Assembly (NCBI RefSeq): GCF_051175385.1
Contig: NZ_CP195106.1
Coordinates: forward strand, 434,001-498,000
Reading direction: 5' to 3'
Length of the DNA stretch: 64,000 nt
DNA from: Tundrisphaera lichenicola
Lineage (GTDB): Bacteria; Planctomycetota; Planctomycetia; Isosphaerales; Isosphaeraceae
The notes under the pieces are model-generated. The model made no database searches, was not told the DNA's origin, and saw only the letters and a list, made by a program, of their open reading frames with translations. Positions 35,448 to 46,848 of the stretch are shown piece after piece (position 1 is the first letter of the stretch; the number at the start of each line of letters is the position of its first letter). Position numbers and translations under genes: made by a program.

Positions 35448-36959
35448 ATGGCACGCGACCACCTGTTGGCGATCGATCAGGGAACAACCAGCACCCGAGT
35501 CGTGGTCTTCGACTCCCAGCTCCGCCTGGTCGGGCAAGGGCAGGTCGAGGTCCCGCCCACCTATCCCAAGCCGGGCTGGGTCGAGCATAATCCGGCGAGC
35601 CTGGTCGATTCGGTCGGCCCGCTCGTGGGCGAGGCGTTGGCGGGGGCGGGCATCGGGGCGGATCGGATCGCCGGGATCGGCCTGACCAACCAGCGAGAGA
35701 CCACGGTGGTCTGGGAGAGGGAGACCGGTCGGGCGATCGGCCCGGCCCTGGTCTGGCAGGACCGGAGGACCGCCGACTTCTGCGAGACTCACCGAGACCG
35801 CCGGGGCTGGATCGCCGAGCGGACCGGCCTGGTGCTCGACTCGTACTTCGCGGCCACCAAGATCGCCTGGCTCCTCGACAATGTTCCCGGGGCCCGTCAA
35901 CGGGCCGAGTCGGGCGAACTCGCCGCAGGGACCGTCGACACCCTCCTGATCCGGCATTTGACCGGGGGGGCGCTCCACGTGACCGACGCGACCAACGCCT
36001 CCCGGACCCTCTTGATGGACCTCAAGACGCTCGACTGGGACGATGAACTCTGCCAGTTCTTCGGTGTGCCTCGCGGAATATTGCCCGAGATCCGGCCGAG
36101 CGTCGGCGATTATGGCGTGACTCGGGGCCTGTCCTATCTCCCCGATGGCTTGCCGATCCGGGGAGTGGCCGGCGATCAGCAGGCCTCGATGGTCGGCCAG
36201 GGATGCTGGCAGGCTGGGCAGGCTAAGTGCACCTACGGGACCGGGGCGTTCCTGCTGGCGCACACGGGGGGCCGGATCGTCCCGTCCACCCGGGGCCTGA
36301 TCACGACGGTCGCGGCGACCCTCGACGGTGGCTCGGCCCAGTATGCCCTGGAAGGGAGCGTGTTCGTGGCCGGGGCGGCGGTCCAGTGGTTCCGCGATGG
36401 CCTGAAGGCGGTCGGGGCGGCCCCCGAGGTCGATCGGCTCTCGGAGCGGGCCGACCCCGATTCGGGCGTCCTGTTCGTCCCCGCCCTGACCGGACTGGGT
36501 GCCCCCCACTGGGAGCCCGACGCTCGCGGGACGCTGTTCGGCCTGACCCGCGCCACCTCGGTGGCCGACCTGGCCAGGGCGACCCTCGAAGGGGTCGCCT
36601 TCCAGATCGCCGACCTGATCGAGGCCATGAATGCCGACCTGCCCGTCCCCCCGAGCGATCTCCGGGTCGACGGCGGGATGGCCCGGTCCGACCCGTTCCT
36701 CCAGTTCCAGGCCGACCTCCTGGGCCTGACCCTCCGACGGAGCCCCCAGATCGAGTCGACCGCACTGGGTGCGGCCATCCTGGGGGGGCTGGGCGTCGGC
36801 CTCTGGCCCGACCAGGCCGTCGCCGCCGGCCTGATCGAGCAAGCGGGCCAGCCCTTCAAGCCGGGGCGAGACGCCGCCTGGAGGCAGGCCGCCTCGGCCC
36901 GATGGCGGCACGCCGTCGAGACCGTCCGGAATCACTACCGGGCCGAGGCAGCCCGTTGA
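35448..36959 (+). CDS. glpK: Glycerol kinase
   Basis: 503 residues, the usual GlpK length. Start 35448 (MARDHLLAIDQGTTSTRVVV) is chosen over 35400 because the FGGY-kinase fold begins at LLAIDQGTTSTR. Other signatures are GIGLTNQRETTVVW, PALVWQDRRTADFC, TNASRTLLMDLKTLDWD, GVAGDQQASMVGQGCWQ and CTYGTGAFLL. FVPALTGLGAPHWEPDARGTLFGLTR and RVDGGMARSDPFLQFQADLLG give the C-terminal lobe. It phosphorylates glycerol to glycerol-3-phosphate for lipid synthesis or catabolism. No glycerol facilitator or glycerol-3-phosphate dehydrogenase is adjacent. Confidence 0.96.
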   Translation: MARDHLLAIDQGTTSTRVVVFDSQLRLVGQGQVEVPPTYPKPGWVEHNPASLVDSVGPLVGEALAGAGIGADRIAGIGLTNQRETTVVWERETGRAIGPALVWQDRRTADFCETHRDRRGWIAERTGLVLDSYFAATKIAWLLDNVPGARQRAESGELAAGTVDTLLIRHLTGGALHVTDATNASRTLLMDLKTLDWDDELCQFFGVPRGILPEIRPSVGDYGVTRGLSYLPDGLPIRGVAGDQQASMVGQGCWQAGQAKCTYGTGAFLLAHTGGRIVPSTRGLITTVAATLDGGSAQYALEGSVFVAGAAVQWFRDGLKAVGAAPEVDRLSERADPDSGVLFVPALTGLGAPHWEPDARGTLFGLTRATSVADLARATLEGVAFQIADLIEAMNADLPVPPSDLRVDGGMARSDPFLQFQADLLGLTLRRSPQIESTALGAAILGGLGVGLWPDQAVAAGLIEQAGQPFKPGRDAAWRQAASARWRHAVETVRNHYRAEAAR

Positions 36960-36985
36960 ATCCGACCCGCGGTCGGAAACGCGAA

Positions 36986-37021
36986 CGGGCCGGGTCCAAC
37001 TTCAAGAACGGACTCGGCCCG
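36986..37021. terminator. Hairpin after glpK
   Basis: CGGGCCGGGTCC (36986-36997) pairs with 37010-37021 with one G-T wobble, 12-nt loop, 26 nt after the stop. No T-run follows. A second inverted repeat, GGCTCGCCC (37156-37164) with GGGCGAGCC (37187-37195), lies further on. Likely the 3' end structure of the glpK mRNA. Confidence 0.45.
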
Positions 37022-37244
37022 GTTGATCGGTCGCATGCGCGAGCGATCTCCTTGCGCTCCGAAGAACTTGCGATGTTCGTCCTTGAGCCTGGAGGGTCCT
37101 TACACGGACTCCGGAAAGAATTCGCCCGAGAACGGACGACTTTCCTGTAGGGCAGGGCTCGCCCAGCCGAGACCAGGCTCGCGGCAGGGCGAGCCGGGAA
37201 ATGCCAAAATAGAGAGTGGTACCCAACGGCTTCTGGTGCGATTC

Positions 37245-37273
37245 TGGACATCGTGCGATGACACGCGTATAGT
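37245..37273 (+). promoter_or_regulatory. Candidate sigma-70 promoter for uvrA
   Basis: TGGACA (37245-37250) and TATAGT (37268-37273) are separated by exactly 17 nt, each one base off consensus. They lie 65 nt before the uvrA ATG and give a leader of about 58 nt. This is the best consensus-like promoter I found in the window. No LexA-type operator is evident around it. Confidence 0.6.
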
Positions 37274-37337
37274 ATGCGCTCCATGCTCCGGATCAAGTGA
37301 ACACCAGGAATCGACGCTTTCGAGGGCTAATCCAGGG

Positions 37338-40300
37338 ATGGCCACGACGGATATCCGGATCCGGGGCGCTCGCGAGCATAATCTGCGCGACGTCTCGATC
37401 GACCTGCCGCGCGGTGCCTTGATCTGCTTCACCGGGGTCAGCGGCTCGGGCAAGAGCTCGCTGGCCTTCGACACGCTTTACGCCGAGGGGCAAAGGCGTT
37501 ACGTCGAAAGCTTGTCCAGCTATGCCCGCCAATTCCTCGGCCAGATGCCCAAGCCCGAGGTCGATCGGATCGACGGCCTGAGCCCCTCGATCTCGATCCA
37601 GCAGAAGACCGGCGGCCGGAACCCCCGGAGTACCGTCGGCACGATCACCGAAATCAACGATTATCTCCGGGTCCTGTTCGCCCGGGTCGGTCTGGGGCAT
37701 TGCCCCCGGTGCGACCGACCGGTTGCCGCGCAGACCCGCGAGCAGATCGTCGAGCGGGTGATGCAACTTCCCGAAGGGGAAGCGTTCTCGGTGCTCGCCC
37801 CGGTGATCCGCGGGCAGAAGGGGGAATACAAGGATCTGTTCGAGGACCTCGCCAAGAGTGGGTACGTCCGGGCTCGGGTCGATGGGACGGTCTTCGCGCT
37901 GACCGATCGGCTGGAGCTGGACCGGCAGATCAAGCACCACATCGAGGTGGTGATCGACCGGCTCAAGGCAGGCCCCTCGATCCGGACCCGGCTGGCCGAG
38001 GCGATCGAGGCGGCCCTGAAGCTGGGCGAGGGGACCGTGATCGTCGCTTCCGAGGGGAAGCCCGACCTCCTGCTCTCTTCTCATTACGCTTGCTCGACTT
38101 GCGGGATCAGCTTCGACCCGCCGAGCCCCCAGCTTTTCTCGTTCAACAGCCCTCAGGGGATGTGCCCGAGCTGCGATGGCCTGGGTGTCCGCCACGACTT
38201 CGACCCCGACCTCCTGGTGCCCGACCCGTCGCTCTCGGTCTGGAAGGGGGCGATCGAGCCGCTCGGCCCGGTCAGTGCGCTCGGGAAGTGGCGTCGGCAC
38301 CTCTTCGAGGGGGTCGCCACCAATCTCGAAGCCGACCCCGATGGCCCCCCCAAAGGGTCGATGCTGAAGGGGGCCTGGAAGGACCTCGACCCGAAGTGGC
38401 GGGCCGCCTGGCTCAATGGCCTGGGCGACCGGGTGCTCGTCTATCACTGGTCGAGCAAGGGGAAACGGTTCGCGCACTCCGAGACCTGGCCGGGGATCGC
38501 CAACGAGTTCCTGTCCAAGTTCAAGGCGGCCAACGGCGGGCCGACCCGGGCCTTGCTCGAACCTTACATGAGGAGCGTGACCTGCCCCGACTGCAAAGGG
38601 GCCAGGCTCAACCCTCGGGCCCGCGCGGTCCGGGTGGGCGGCAAGTCGCTGGTCGAGATCGGGACCTCGCCGATCGGCCGGCTCGCCCGGTTCTTCGACT
38701 CGCTGGCCGACCAACCTCCCGCCAATCTCCCTCCCGAGGACGCCGCGACCCCGCTCGACCCGCTCTCCCGGACGATCGCCGAGGAACTCCTGAAGGAGAT
38801 CCGGGGGCGGCTCGGCTTCCTGACCAACGTCGGGCTCGATTACCTCACGCTCGACCGATCGGCCCCGACCCTCTCCGGCGGCGAGGCCCAGCGGATCCGC
38901 CTGGCCAGCCAGGTCGGCGCGGGGCTGGTCGGGGTCCTCTACATCCTCGACGAACCCTCGATTGGCCTCCACCCGCGCGACAATGACCGCCTGATCGCCA
39001 CCTTGCAGCGGCTCCGCGACGTCGGGAACACCGTGATCGTCGTCGAGCACGACGAGGACACGATGAGGGCCGCCGACCACCTGGTCGACTTCGGGCCCGG
39101 TCCCGGGGTGAAGGGGGGCGAGGTCGTCGCCGAAGGGGGGCTCGCGGCCATCTCCGGGGCCTCGGCCAGCCTGACCGGCCAGTATCTCTCGGGCCGGAAG
39201 TCGATCGAGGTCCCCAAGGCCCGGCGAAGCCCGACCGACAAGCGCCTGACCGTGGTCAACGCCCGGCAGCACAACCTCAAGGGCGTCGACGTCTCGTTCC
39301 CCCTGGGCCTGTTCGTCTGCGTCACCGGGGTCAGCGGCTCGGGCAAGAGTTCGCTGGTCGGGGACATCCTCCGCGATACCCTGGCCCGCGACCTCAACCG
39401 GGCGATCACCCAGCCCGGCCTCCACGACCGGATCGACGGGCTCGAACACCTCGACAAGATCATCGATATCGACCAGTCGCCGATCGGTCGGACCCCCCGA
39501 TCGAACCCGGCTACCTATATCAAGCTGTTCGACCTGATCCGCGACCTCTATACGAAGCTGCCCGAGGCCAAGGCCCGGGGCTACAAGGCGGGCCGGTTCA
39601 GCTTCAATGTCCCGGGCGGCCGGTGCGAGGCCTGCGAGGGGAACGGCTCGAACCGCCTGGAGATGGACTTCCTGGCCGATGTCTGGGTCACCTGCCCGGT
39701 CTGCGAGGGGAAGCGGTTCAACCGCGAGACCTTGCACGCCCGGTTCAAGGGAAAGAGCATCGCGGACGTCCTGGAGATGGACGTCCAGGAGGCGCTGGAG
39801 CACTTCTCGAACGTCCCGAAGATCTCCGGGATGCTCCAGACGCTCCACGACGTCGGGCTCGACTACCTGAAGCTCGGGCAGGCGTCGCCGACCCTATCCG
39901 GGGGCGAGGCGCAACGGATCAAGCTTGCCCGCGAGCTGGTCAAGAAGGGGACGGGCCGGACGCTCTACGTCCTCGATGAACCCACGACCGGGCTCCACTT
40001 CGACGACGTCCGGAAGCTCCTGGAGGTCCTCCACGGCTTCACCGCCCTGGGCAACACGGTGGTCGTGATCGAGCATAATCTGGACGTGGTGAAGACGGCC
40101 GACTGGGTGATCGACCTCGGACCGGAGGGAGGTTCCGGGGGCGGTCTTTTGGTGGCCGAGGGGACCCCGGAACAGGTGGCCGAGGTCGCCGCGAGCCACA
40201 CAGGCCGGGCCTTGAAGCGGATCATGGCCGGGCCGGCTCCCGCGTCGGCGGGCAAGAAGGCCAAGGGCAAGAAGAAGCCGGCGCGGGCTTCGTCGGAGTC

Positions 40301-43300
40301 GGTCCTGTCCGACATCGAGGTCCGGGGGGCACGGCAGCACAACCTCAAAGGGGTGGATGTCACGATCCCTCGCCACCGGATGACGGTTTGCAGCGGGCCA
40401 TCGGGATCGGGCAAGTCGAGCCTGGCGATCGACACGCTTTATGCCGAAGGGCAACGGCGATACGTCGAGAGCCTCTCCAGCTACGCCCGGCAGTTCCTCG
40501 CCCCCTTGCAGAAGCCCAAGGTCGAGTCGATCACCGGCCTCTCGCCCGCCGTCAGCATCGAGCAGAAGACCACCAGCAAGAGCCCGAGGTCGACCGTCGG
40601 GACCGTCACCGAGATCCACGACTACCTGCGGATCCTGTTCGCGCGCCTCGGGCAACCTTACTGCCCGAACTGCGGGGTCGCGATCGGCACCCAGACCGCC
40701 GACGAGATCGTCGAGAAGATCCTCCACCTGCCCGAAGGGTCGAAGGTCTACGTGATGGCGCCCGTCGATCGCCGGGACAACGAAGATTATTCGGCGCTCT
40801 GGGACGAACTCCGGGGGTCGGGGTTCACCCGGGTCCGGGTCGATGGGGCCTCGCACAGCCTGGACGCCCCGCCCGAACTGAGCCATCGACGGAAGCACCG
40901 GATCGAGGTCGTGATCGACCGGGCGGTGGTCCGCCGGAAGACCCGGTCAAGGCTGGCCGACTCGGTCGAGGCCGCGCTCGACCTGGGCAAGGGGGTGGTC
41001 CACGTCGCCCGGGTGGGGGATGAAGCTGACGAGCCGAAGTGGCCGGTCGACCGCTACAGCCAGCATCGGTCGTGCGACGGCTGCGGGCGGAGCTTCGAGG
41101 AGCTTTCGCCGCACCACTTCTCGTTCAACGCCCCGATCGGCTGGTGCCCGGTCTGCGAAGGCCTGGGAACCCAGCACGGGGCCAATCCCGCCGCCCTGAT
41201 CCCGGATGGTCGGCGGAGCCTCCGCCAGGGTGCGGTGGTCCCCTGGCCCAACTTCGCCGAGAGGCCCGCCTTCGCCCGGATGATCGAGGCAATGGCCGGA
41301 TCGCTCGGGATCGACCTCGATACGGCGTTCGACGACCTCGAAGGCCGCCATCGGCGGATCATCCTTCACGGGGCGGGCGACGAGTGGTTCACCGTCCCGG
41401 CTTCCAAGAAACAGCCCTCATTTGCCTTCCAATATAAGGGGCTGTTCCCGGCGATCGAGGAGGCGGCGCGGGTCTCGTTCCTGTACCGGCACAAGCTCCA
41501 GGGGATGGTCGACAACGTCCCGTGCGTCTCGTGCATGGGGGGCCGGCTCCGCGACGACTCGGCGGCGGTCCGGTTCCGGGACCGGACGATCGACCAGGTC
41601 GGCCACTGGCCGCTCGGCCGGGCCCTGGCGTTCTTCAAGGGGCTCGACCTCGACTCCGACGAGAAGCACATCGCGGGAGACCTCGTCCGCGAGATTCGCG
41701 AGCGGCTCCAGTTCCTCGTCGATGTCGGGCTCGACTACCTGAGCCTGGCACGGGGGACTCCCACGCTTTCCGGCGGCGAGAGCCAGCGGATCCGCCTGGC
41801 CAGCCAGGTCGGGAGCGGCCTGACCGGCGTCCTCTACGTCCTGGACGAGCCGACCATCGGCCTCCACCCGCGCGACAATACGAGGCTCCTGAACGCCCTC
41901 CGGCGGCTCCGCGACCTGGGCAATACCCTGGTCCTGGTCGAGCACGACCGCGAGGTGATCGAGGCCGCCGATCACCTGGTCGACTTCGGGCCGGGCTCGG
42001 GCGAACTCGGCGGCGAGGTCACCGCCTCAGGGGCCCCGGCGAAGGTCAAGAAGTCCAGGGACTCGCTGACCGGCAAGTACCTCAGCGGCCGGGCCGCGAT
42101 CCCGGTCCCCACCAATCGCCGGCTCGGGGGCGGGCCGGGGCTGGTCGTCCGGGGGGCCCGGCATCACAACCTCAAGAATGTGGATGTCTCGTTCCCGATC
42201 GGGCTGGTCACCGTGGTCACGGGGGTCTCGGGCTCGGGCAAGAGCTCGCTGGTCGAGGACATCCTGTGGAAGGCGGCCGCCCGGAAGCTCCACCGGGCCC
42301 AGTTGACCCCCGGGGCGCACGACTCGATCGAGGGGCTGGACCAGGTCGACAAGGTCATCAGCGTCGACCAGGACCCGCTGGGCAGCACGCCGACCTCGAC
42401 GCCGGTGACCTACTCGGGCGCCTATGACCTGATCCGCGAGCTATTCGCCAAACTCCCCGAGTCCAAGGTCCGGGGCTACACCCCCCGGCGGTTCTCGTTC
42501 AACCAGGCCGGGGGCCGGTGCGAGGCCTGCGAGGGGGCGGGCCAGAAGCGGATCGAGATGCACTTCCTGCCCGACGTCTGGGTGACCTGCGACGCCTGCC
42601 ACGGGGCGCGGTTCACCCCCGAAACGCTCCTGGTGAAGTTCCGGGGGAGGACCATCGCCGACGTCCTGAACATGAACGTCGACGCCGCGCTGGAGCTGTT
42701 CGCCGGGGTGCCCAAGATCCGCAAGATCATGCAGACCTTGCACGACGTGGGCCTGGGATATCTCCCGCTTGGCCAGTCGGCGCCGACCCTCTCGGGAGGA
42801 GAAGCCCAGCGCGTCAAGCTGGCCGCCGAGCTGGCACGTCCCGACACCGGTCGGACCCTCTACATCCTCGACGAGCCGACGACCGGGCTCCACCTGGACG
42901 ACACCCGGAAGCTCCTCGACGTGGTCCACCGGTTGGCCGACCTGGGCAACACGGTCGTCATCATCGAGCACAACCTGGAGGTGATCAAGACGGCCGACTG
43001 GATCGTCGACGTCGGCCCCGAGGCCGGCGAGGAGGGGGGCTCGATCGTCGCCGAAGGCCCGCCCGAGGCGATCGCGAAGGTCGAGGGGTCCCTCACCGGG
43101 GCGATCCTCGAAGGGGTCCTCGCCCAGGGCCCGCAGGCCGAGCGGCCCAGGTTCGACCCCAAGGCCGCCGCCAAGAAGGCGATCGCGGAGGCGAAGGCCG
43201 CCAAGGAACAATTCGGGACCGACGCCAAGGCCCCCTGGGAGGTCGACGGCCGGCGTTGGCACACCCAGGAGCGGGTCGGCCGGAGCGGCAAGCCCGCCCG

Positions 43301-43817
43301 ATGGGACGGCCGGATCGTCGAGAAGGTAGTCGACCGGGTCGAGCAGATCGGCGGCTTCCCCGGGGCCGACTGGTCGCAGAGGGCGGTGGTCAAGATCGCC
43401 GGTCCGGGCCCCGACGACCCGCCTTTCCTCCAGGCCCAGACCGGCCACGAGTGGATCGTCACGCTCCGGTTCGTGGTCAAGCGGAACGCCTTCAAGGCCG
43501 AGACCCTGGCCGCCCAGCTCCGGCTCGCCCCGTTCCACGAAGGGGCCAGGCCCGTCCTCAGCGACGCCGACCGGATCAGCCTGGGCGAGCCGAAGGGTGG
43601 GTTCCAGGAGGTCATCCTCACCGGCCACGGCTTCGAGGAGTTCGAGACCGACGCCTTCGATGCCTTCCTGGTCAAGGCCGCCGTCTCGTACCTCAAGGCG
43701 GTCCAGGGCGATCCCTCGGACGAACTGGCGGCGGCCGTCGCCCAGGAAGCGCCGGGGTGGAAGGAGATCAAGCGGCCCGACGTCGCGAAGAAGAAGCGGA
43801 AGGTGAAGGCTTCCTGA
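37338..43817 (+). CDS. uvrA: Excinuclease ABC subunit UvrA, double-length (two tandem UvrA units)
   Basis: About 2159 residues, twice the usual 940-1000. It recognises bulky DNA damage in nucleotide excision repair and loads UvrB. Start 37338 is where homology begins (MATTDIRIRGAREHNLRDVS). Four ATPase cassettes have Walker A at about 32, 663, 1018 and 1627 (GVSGSGKSS, third GPSGSGKSS) and signatures LSGGEAQR near 511, 852 and 1817 and LSGGESQR near 1476. Both units have a UvrB-binding insert (CPRC/CPNC with VIDR helices) and both zinc sites (CSTCGI...CPSC; CEAC...CPVC; CDGC...CPVC; CEAC...CDAC). A Lys-rich linker near 970-983 joins them. Residues about 1930-2159 are an extra C-terminal domain with an Ala/Lys-rich helix, then WEVDGRRWHTQERVG and a second alpha+beta segment. 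Double UvrA forms are known in planctomycetes and some other phyla; here the protein can supply its own dimer. Confidence 0.95.
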   Translation: MATTDIRIRGAREHNLRDVSIDLPRGALICFTGVSGSGKSSLAFDTLYAEGQRRYVESLSSYARQFLGQMPKPEVDRIDGLSPSISIQQKTGGRNPRSTVGTITEINDYLRVLFARVGLGHCPRCDRPVAAQTREQIVERVMQLPEGEAFSVLAPVIRGQKGEYKDLFEDLAKSGYVRARVDGTVFALTDRLELDRQIKHHIEVVIDRLKAGPSIRTRLAEAIEAALKLGEGTVIVASEGKPDLLLSSHYACSTCGISFDPPSPQLFSFNSPQGMCPSCDGLGVRHDFDPDLLVPDPSLSVWKGAIEPLGPVSALGKWRRHLFEGVATNLEADPDGPPKGSMLKGAWKDLDPKWRAAWLNGLGDRVLVYHWSSKGKRFAHSETWPGIANEFLSKFKAANGGPTRALLEPYMRSVTCPDCKGARLNPRARAVRVGGKSLVEIGTSPIGRLARFFDSLADQPPANLPPEDAATPLDPLSRTIAEELLKEIRGRLGFLTNVGLDYLTLDRSAPTLSGGEAQRIRLASQVGAGLVGVLYILDEPSIGLHPRDNDRLIATLQRLRDVGNTVIVVEHDEDTMRAADHLVDFGPGPGVKGGEVVAEGGLAAISGASASLTGQYLSGRKSIEVPKARRSPTDKRLTVVNARQHNLKGVDVSFPLGLFVCVTGVSGSGKSSLVGDILRDTLARDLNRAITQPGLHDRIDGLEHLDKIIDIDQSPIGRTPRSNPATYIKLFDLIRDLYTKLPEAKARGYKAGRFSFNVPGGRCEACEGNGSNRLEMDFLADVWVTCPVCEGKRFNRETLHARFKGKSIADVLEMDVQEALEHFSNVPKISGMLQTLHDVGLDYLKLGQASPTLSGGEAQRIKLARELVKKGTGRTLYVLDEPTTGLHFDDVRKLLEVLHGFTALGNTVVVIEHNLDVVKTADWVIDLGPEGGSGGGLLVAEGTPEQVAEVAASHTGRALKRIMAGPAPASAGKKAKGKKKPARASSESVLSDIEVRGARQHNLKGVDVTIPRHRMTVCSGPSGSGKSSLAIDTLYAEGQRRYVESLSSYARQFLAPLQKPKVESITGLSPAVSIEQKTTSKSPRSTVGTVTEIHDYLRILFARLGQPYCPNCGVAIGTQTADEIVEKILHLPEGSKVYVMAPVDRRDNEDYSALWDELRGSGFTRVRVDGASHSLDAPPELSHRRKHRIEVVIDRAVVRRKTRSRLADSVEAALDLGKGVVHVARVGDEADEPKWPVDRYSQHRSCDGCGRSFEELSPHHFSFNAPIGWCPVCEGLGTQHGANPAALIPDGRRSLRQGAVVPWPNFAERPAFARMIEAMAGSLGIDLDTAFDDLEGRHRRIILHGAGDEWFTVPASKKQPSFAFQYKGLFPAIEEAARVSFLYRHKLQGMVDNVPCVSCMGGRLRDDSAAVRFRDRTIDQVGHWPLGRALAFFKGLDLDSDEKHIAGDLVREIRERLQFLVDVGLDYLSLARGTPTLSGGESQRIRLASQVGSGLTGVLYVLDEPTIGLHPRDNTRLLNALRRLRDLGNTLVLVEHDREVIEAADHLVDFGPGSGELGGEVTASGAPAKVKKSRDSLTGKYLSGRAAIPVPTNRRLGGGPGLVVRGARHHNLKNVDVSFPIGLVTVVTGVSGSGKSSLVEDILWKAAARKLHRAQLTPGAHDSIEGLDQVDKVISVDQDPLGSTPTSTPVTYSGAYDLIRELFAKLPESKVRGYTPRRFSFNQAGGRCEACEGAGQKRIEMHFLPDVWVTCDACHGARFTPETLLVKFRGRTIADVLNMNVDAALELFAGVPKIRKIMQTLHDVGLGYLPLGQSAPTLSGGEAQRVKLAAELARPDTGRTLYILDEPTTGLHLDDTRKLLDVVHRLADLGNTVVIIEHNLEVIKTADWIVDVGPEAGEEGGSIVAEGPPEAIAKVEGSLTGAILEGVLAQGPQAERPRFDPKAAAKKAIAEAKAAKEQFGTDAKAPWEVDGRRWHTQERVGRSGKPARWDGRIVEKVVDRVEQIGGFPGADWSQRAVVKIAGPGPDDPPFLQAQTGHEWIVTLRFVVKRNAFKAETLAAQLRLAPFHEGARPVLSDADRISLGEPKGGFQEVILTGHGFEEFETDAFDAFLVKAAVSYLKAVQGDPSDELAAAVAQEAPGWKEIKRPDVAKKKRKVKAS

Positions 43818-43964
43818 GGCGGTCGCGGATCGACGGTCTTCCCCAGGTGGCCAGATCTCGGGAGGTCCCCCCGAGCATCGTTAGGTCGGTTCGGATAGGA
43901 TCGCGGGGAAGCCGAGACCACCTTGGATCTCCCTCTTCTCTCCCCCGCCTGGAGACGCGACGTC

Positions 43965-45683
<1,719 letters not shown>

Positions 45684-45797
45684 GATCCGCGGCGGGGATG
45701 AATCGAGTGGGACGTTTCCCGAGTTTGTTGCTTAAGGAATTAGGAGACGGTATCCTGACGCTTCGCGACCCCTGACCCCGCGCGGGAGCGTCTGGCC

Positions 45798-46673
45798 ATG
45801 CTCGGACTATTGCGCCGCCACCTTCGAATGGGCATCGGCGGGTTGATGCTCGCGATCCTCCTGCTTGGGCTCTTGCTGGGGCATTGGGTCAACCGCGCGA
45901 AGGAACAGGCCCGCGCGGTGGCGGCCGTCAAGGCGTCGGGCGGCTGGGTGCGTTTCGCCGACGAGTTCGCGATGGGGCCGGTGAACGTCCCTCCGGGCAA
46001 CGCCTTGTGGAAGCCGGGTTGGGGCAAGCTCGTCCCGAACAAGGGGCCTATCTTGCCCGATCGGCTCCGGCGATGGATCGGCGACGAGTATTTCCGCGAG
46101 GTCGTCCACGTCAGCACCTTCGTCGACCTCCAGAAGCTCTCGGCCTCCGCGCCCGGCCTGAACCGGCCTCCGCTGGACGACATGCTTCGAGCACTCGAAA
46201 ATCAGCGAGGCATCCGAACCCTCCAGCTCGGGGGAGACACCTTGACCGGGAAGGGCCTGGCCTCGGTGGCGAAATTGACGGACCTCCGCGAGCTGTTCCT
46301 CTGGTGGGCCGGCGGGGTCGACGATGCCGGGGTCGCCCGGATCGGCCACCTGCCACGGCTCCGCGTGCTCGATATCAGCCTCTCGCCGATCACCGACGAG
46401 GGCGTGGGCCATCTTGCCGACCTCCCCGCGCTGGAGGAATTGAGCCTCCAGGGCAAGAAATTCACGGATCGGAGCCTGAAGCACCTGGCGCGGGCGAAGC
46501 GACTCAAGTTGCTTTTCCTGAGGTCGGACACCTCGGAGTTCACCGATGTGGGTCTGGAGCACCTCGCGGGCCTGAAAGATCTCCAGCAACTCGGCCTGCA
46601 AGGGGCGAGCCTCACCAAGGAGGGTCGGGAGAAGCTGGTGAAGGCCATCCCGGGCCTGCTGATCCTGCCGTGA
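45798..46673 (+). CDS. Leucine-rich repeat protein with N-terminal membrane anchor
   Basis: 291 residues. One membrane helix (MGIGGLMLAILLLGLLLGHW, about 11-30) anchors it. From about 135 the sequence is a run of short LRRs: IRTLQLGGDTLTGKGLASVAKL, LRELFLWWAGGVDDAGVARIGHL, LRVLDISLSPITDEGVGHLADL, LEELSLQGKKFTDRSLKHLA, LKLLFLRSDTSEFTDVGLEHLA and LQQLGLQGASLTKEGREKL. The T-D-x-G-L/V motif is the planctomycete-style ribonuclease-inhibitor-like repeat. It would bind protein partners outside the cytoplasm. GGGAG lies about 9 nt before the ATG. Confidence 0.85.
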   Translation: MLGLLRRHLRMGIGGLMLAILLLGLLLGHWVNRAKEQARAVAAVKASGGWVRFADEFAMGPVNVPPGNALWKPGWGKLVPNKGPILPDRLRRWIGDEYFREVVHVSTFVDLQKLSASAPGLNRPPLDDMLRALENQRGIRTLQLGGDTLTGKGLASVAKLTDLRELFLWWAGGVDDAGVARIGHLPRLRVLDISLSPITDEGVGHLADLPALEELSLQGKKFTDRSLKHLARAKRLKLLFLRSDTSEFTDVGLEHLAGLKDLQQLGLQGASLTKEGREKLVKAIPGLLILP

Positions 46674-46704
46674 AGATCGGTCCTTGAGGAAGCCCGTGCT
46701 CGAC

Positions 46705-46733
46705 TTGACTGCTCTCTCCCCCGATGCTAGCCT
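46705..46733 (+). promoter_or_regulatory. Weak candidate promoter for the NT-HD gene
   Basis: TTGACT (46705-46710), 17 nt, then TAGCCT (46728-46733). The -35 matches five of six, the -10 only three. It lies 116 nt before the next gene's ATG. No ribosome site precedes that ATG, so its leader could be long or the start could lie elsewhere. Confidence 0.3.
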
Positions 46734-46848
46734 CGGGTGAGGGAAGATCTCCCTCGATGCTCAAGGGCCACGCGGACTTCTCCGCCGAGCCGAGCGTCAC
46801 CCGCCCCGCGCCGCCTTGATGGGCTGATAAACGGCGCACCATCTCCTC

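Noticed and set aside
37293..39848. Long minus-strand open frame inside uvrA (about 850 codons)
   Set aside because: Antisense to strongly conserved UvrA motifs; long reverse frames are expected at this G+C. Similar antisense frames at 34932-36935, 31778-33064 and 5420-7537 were dismissed for the same reason.
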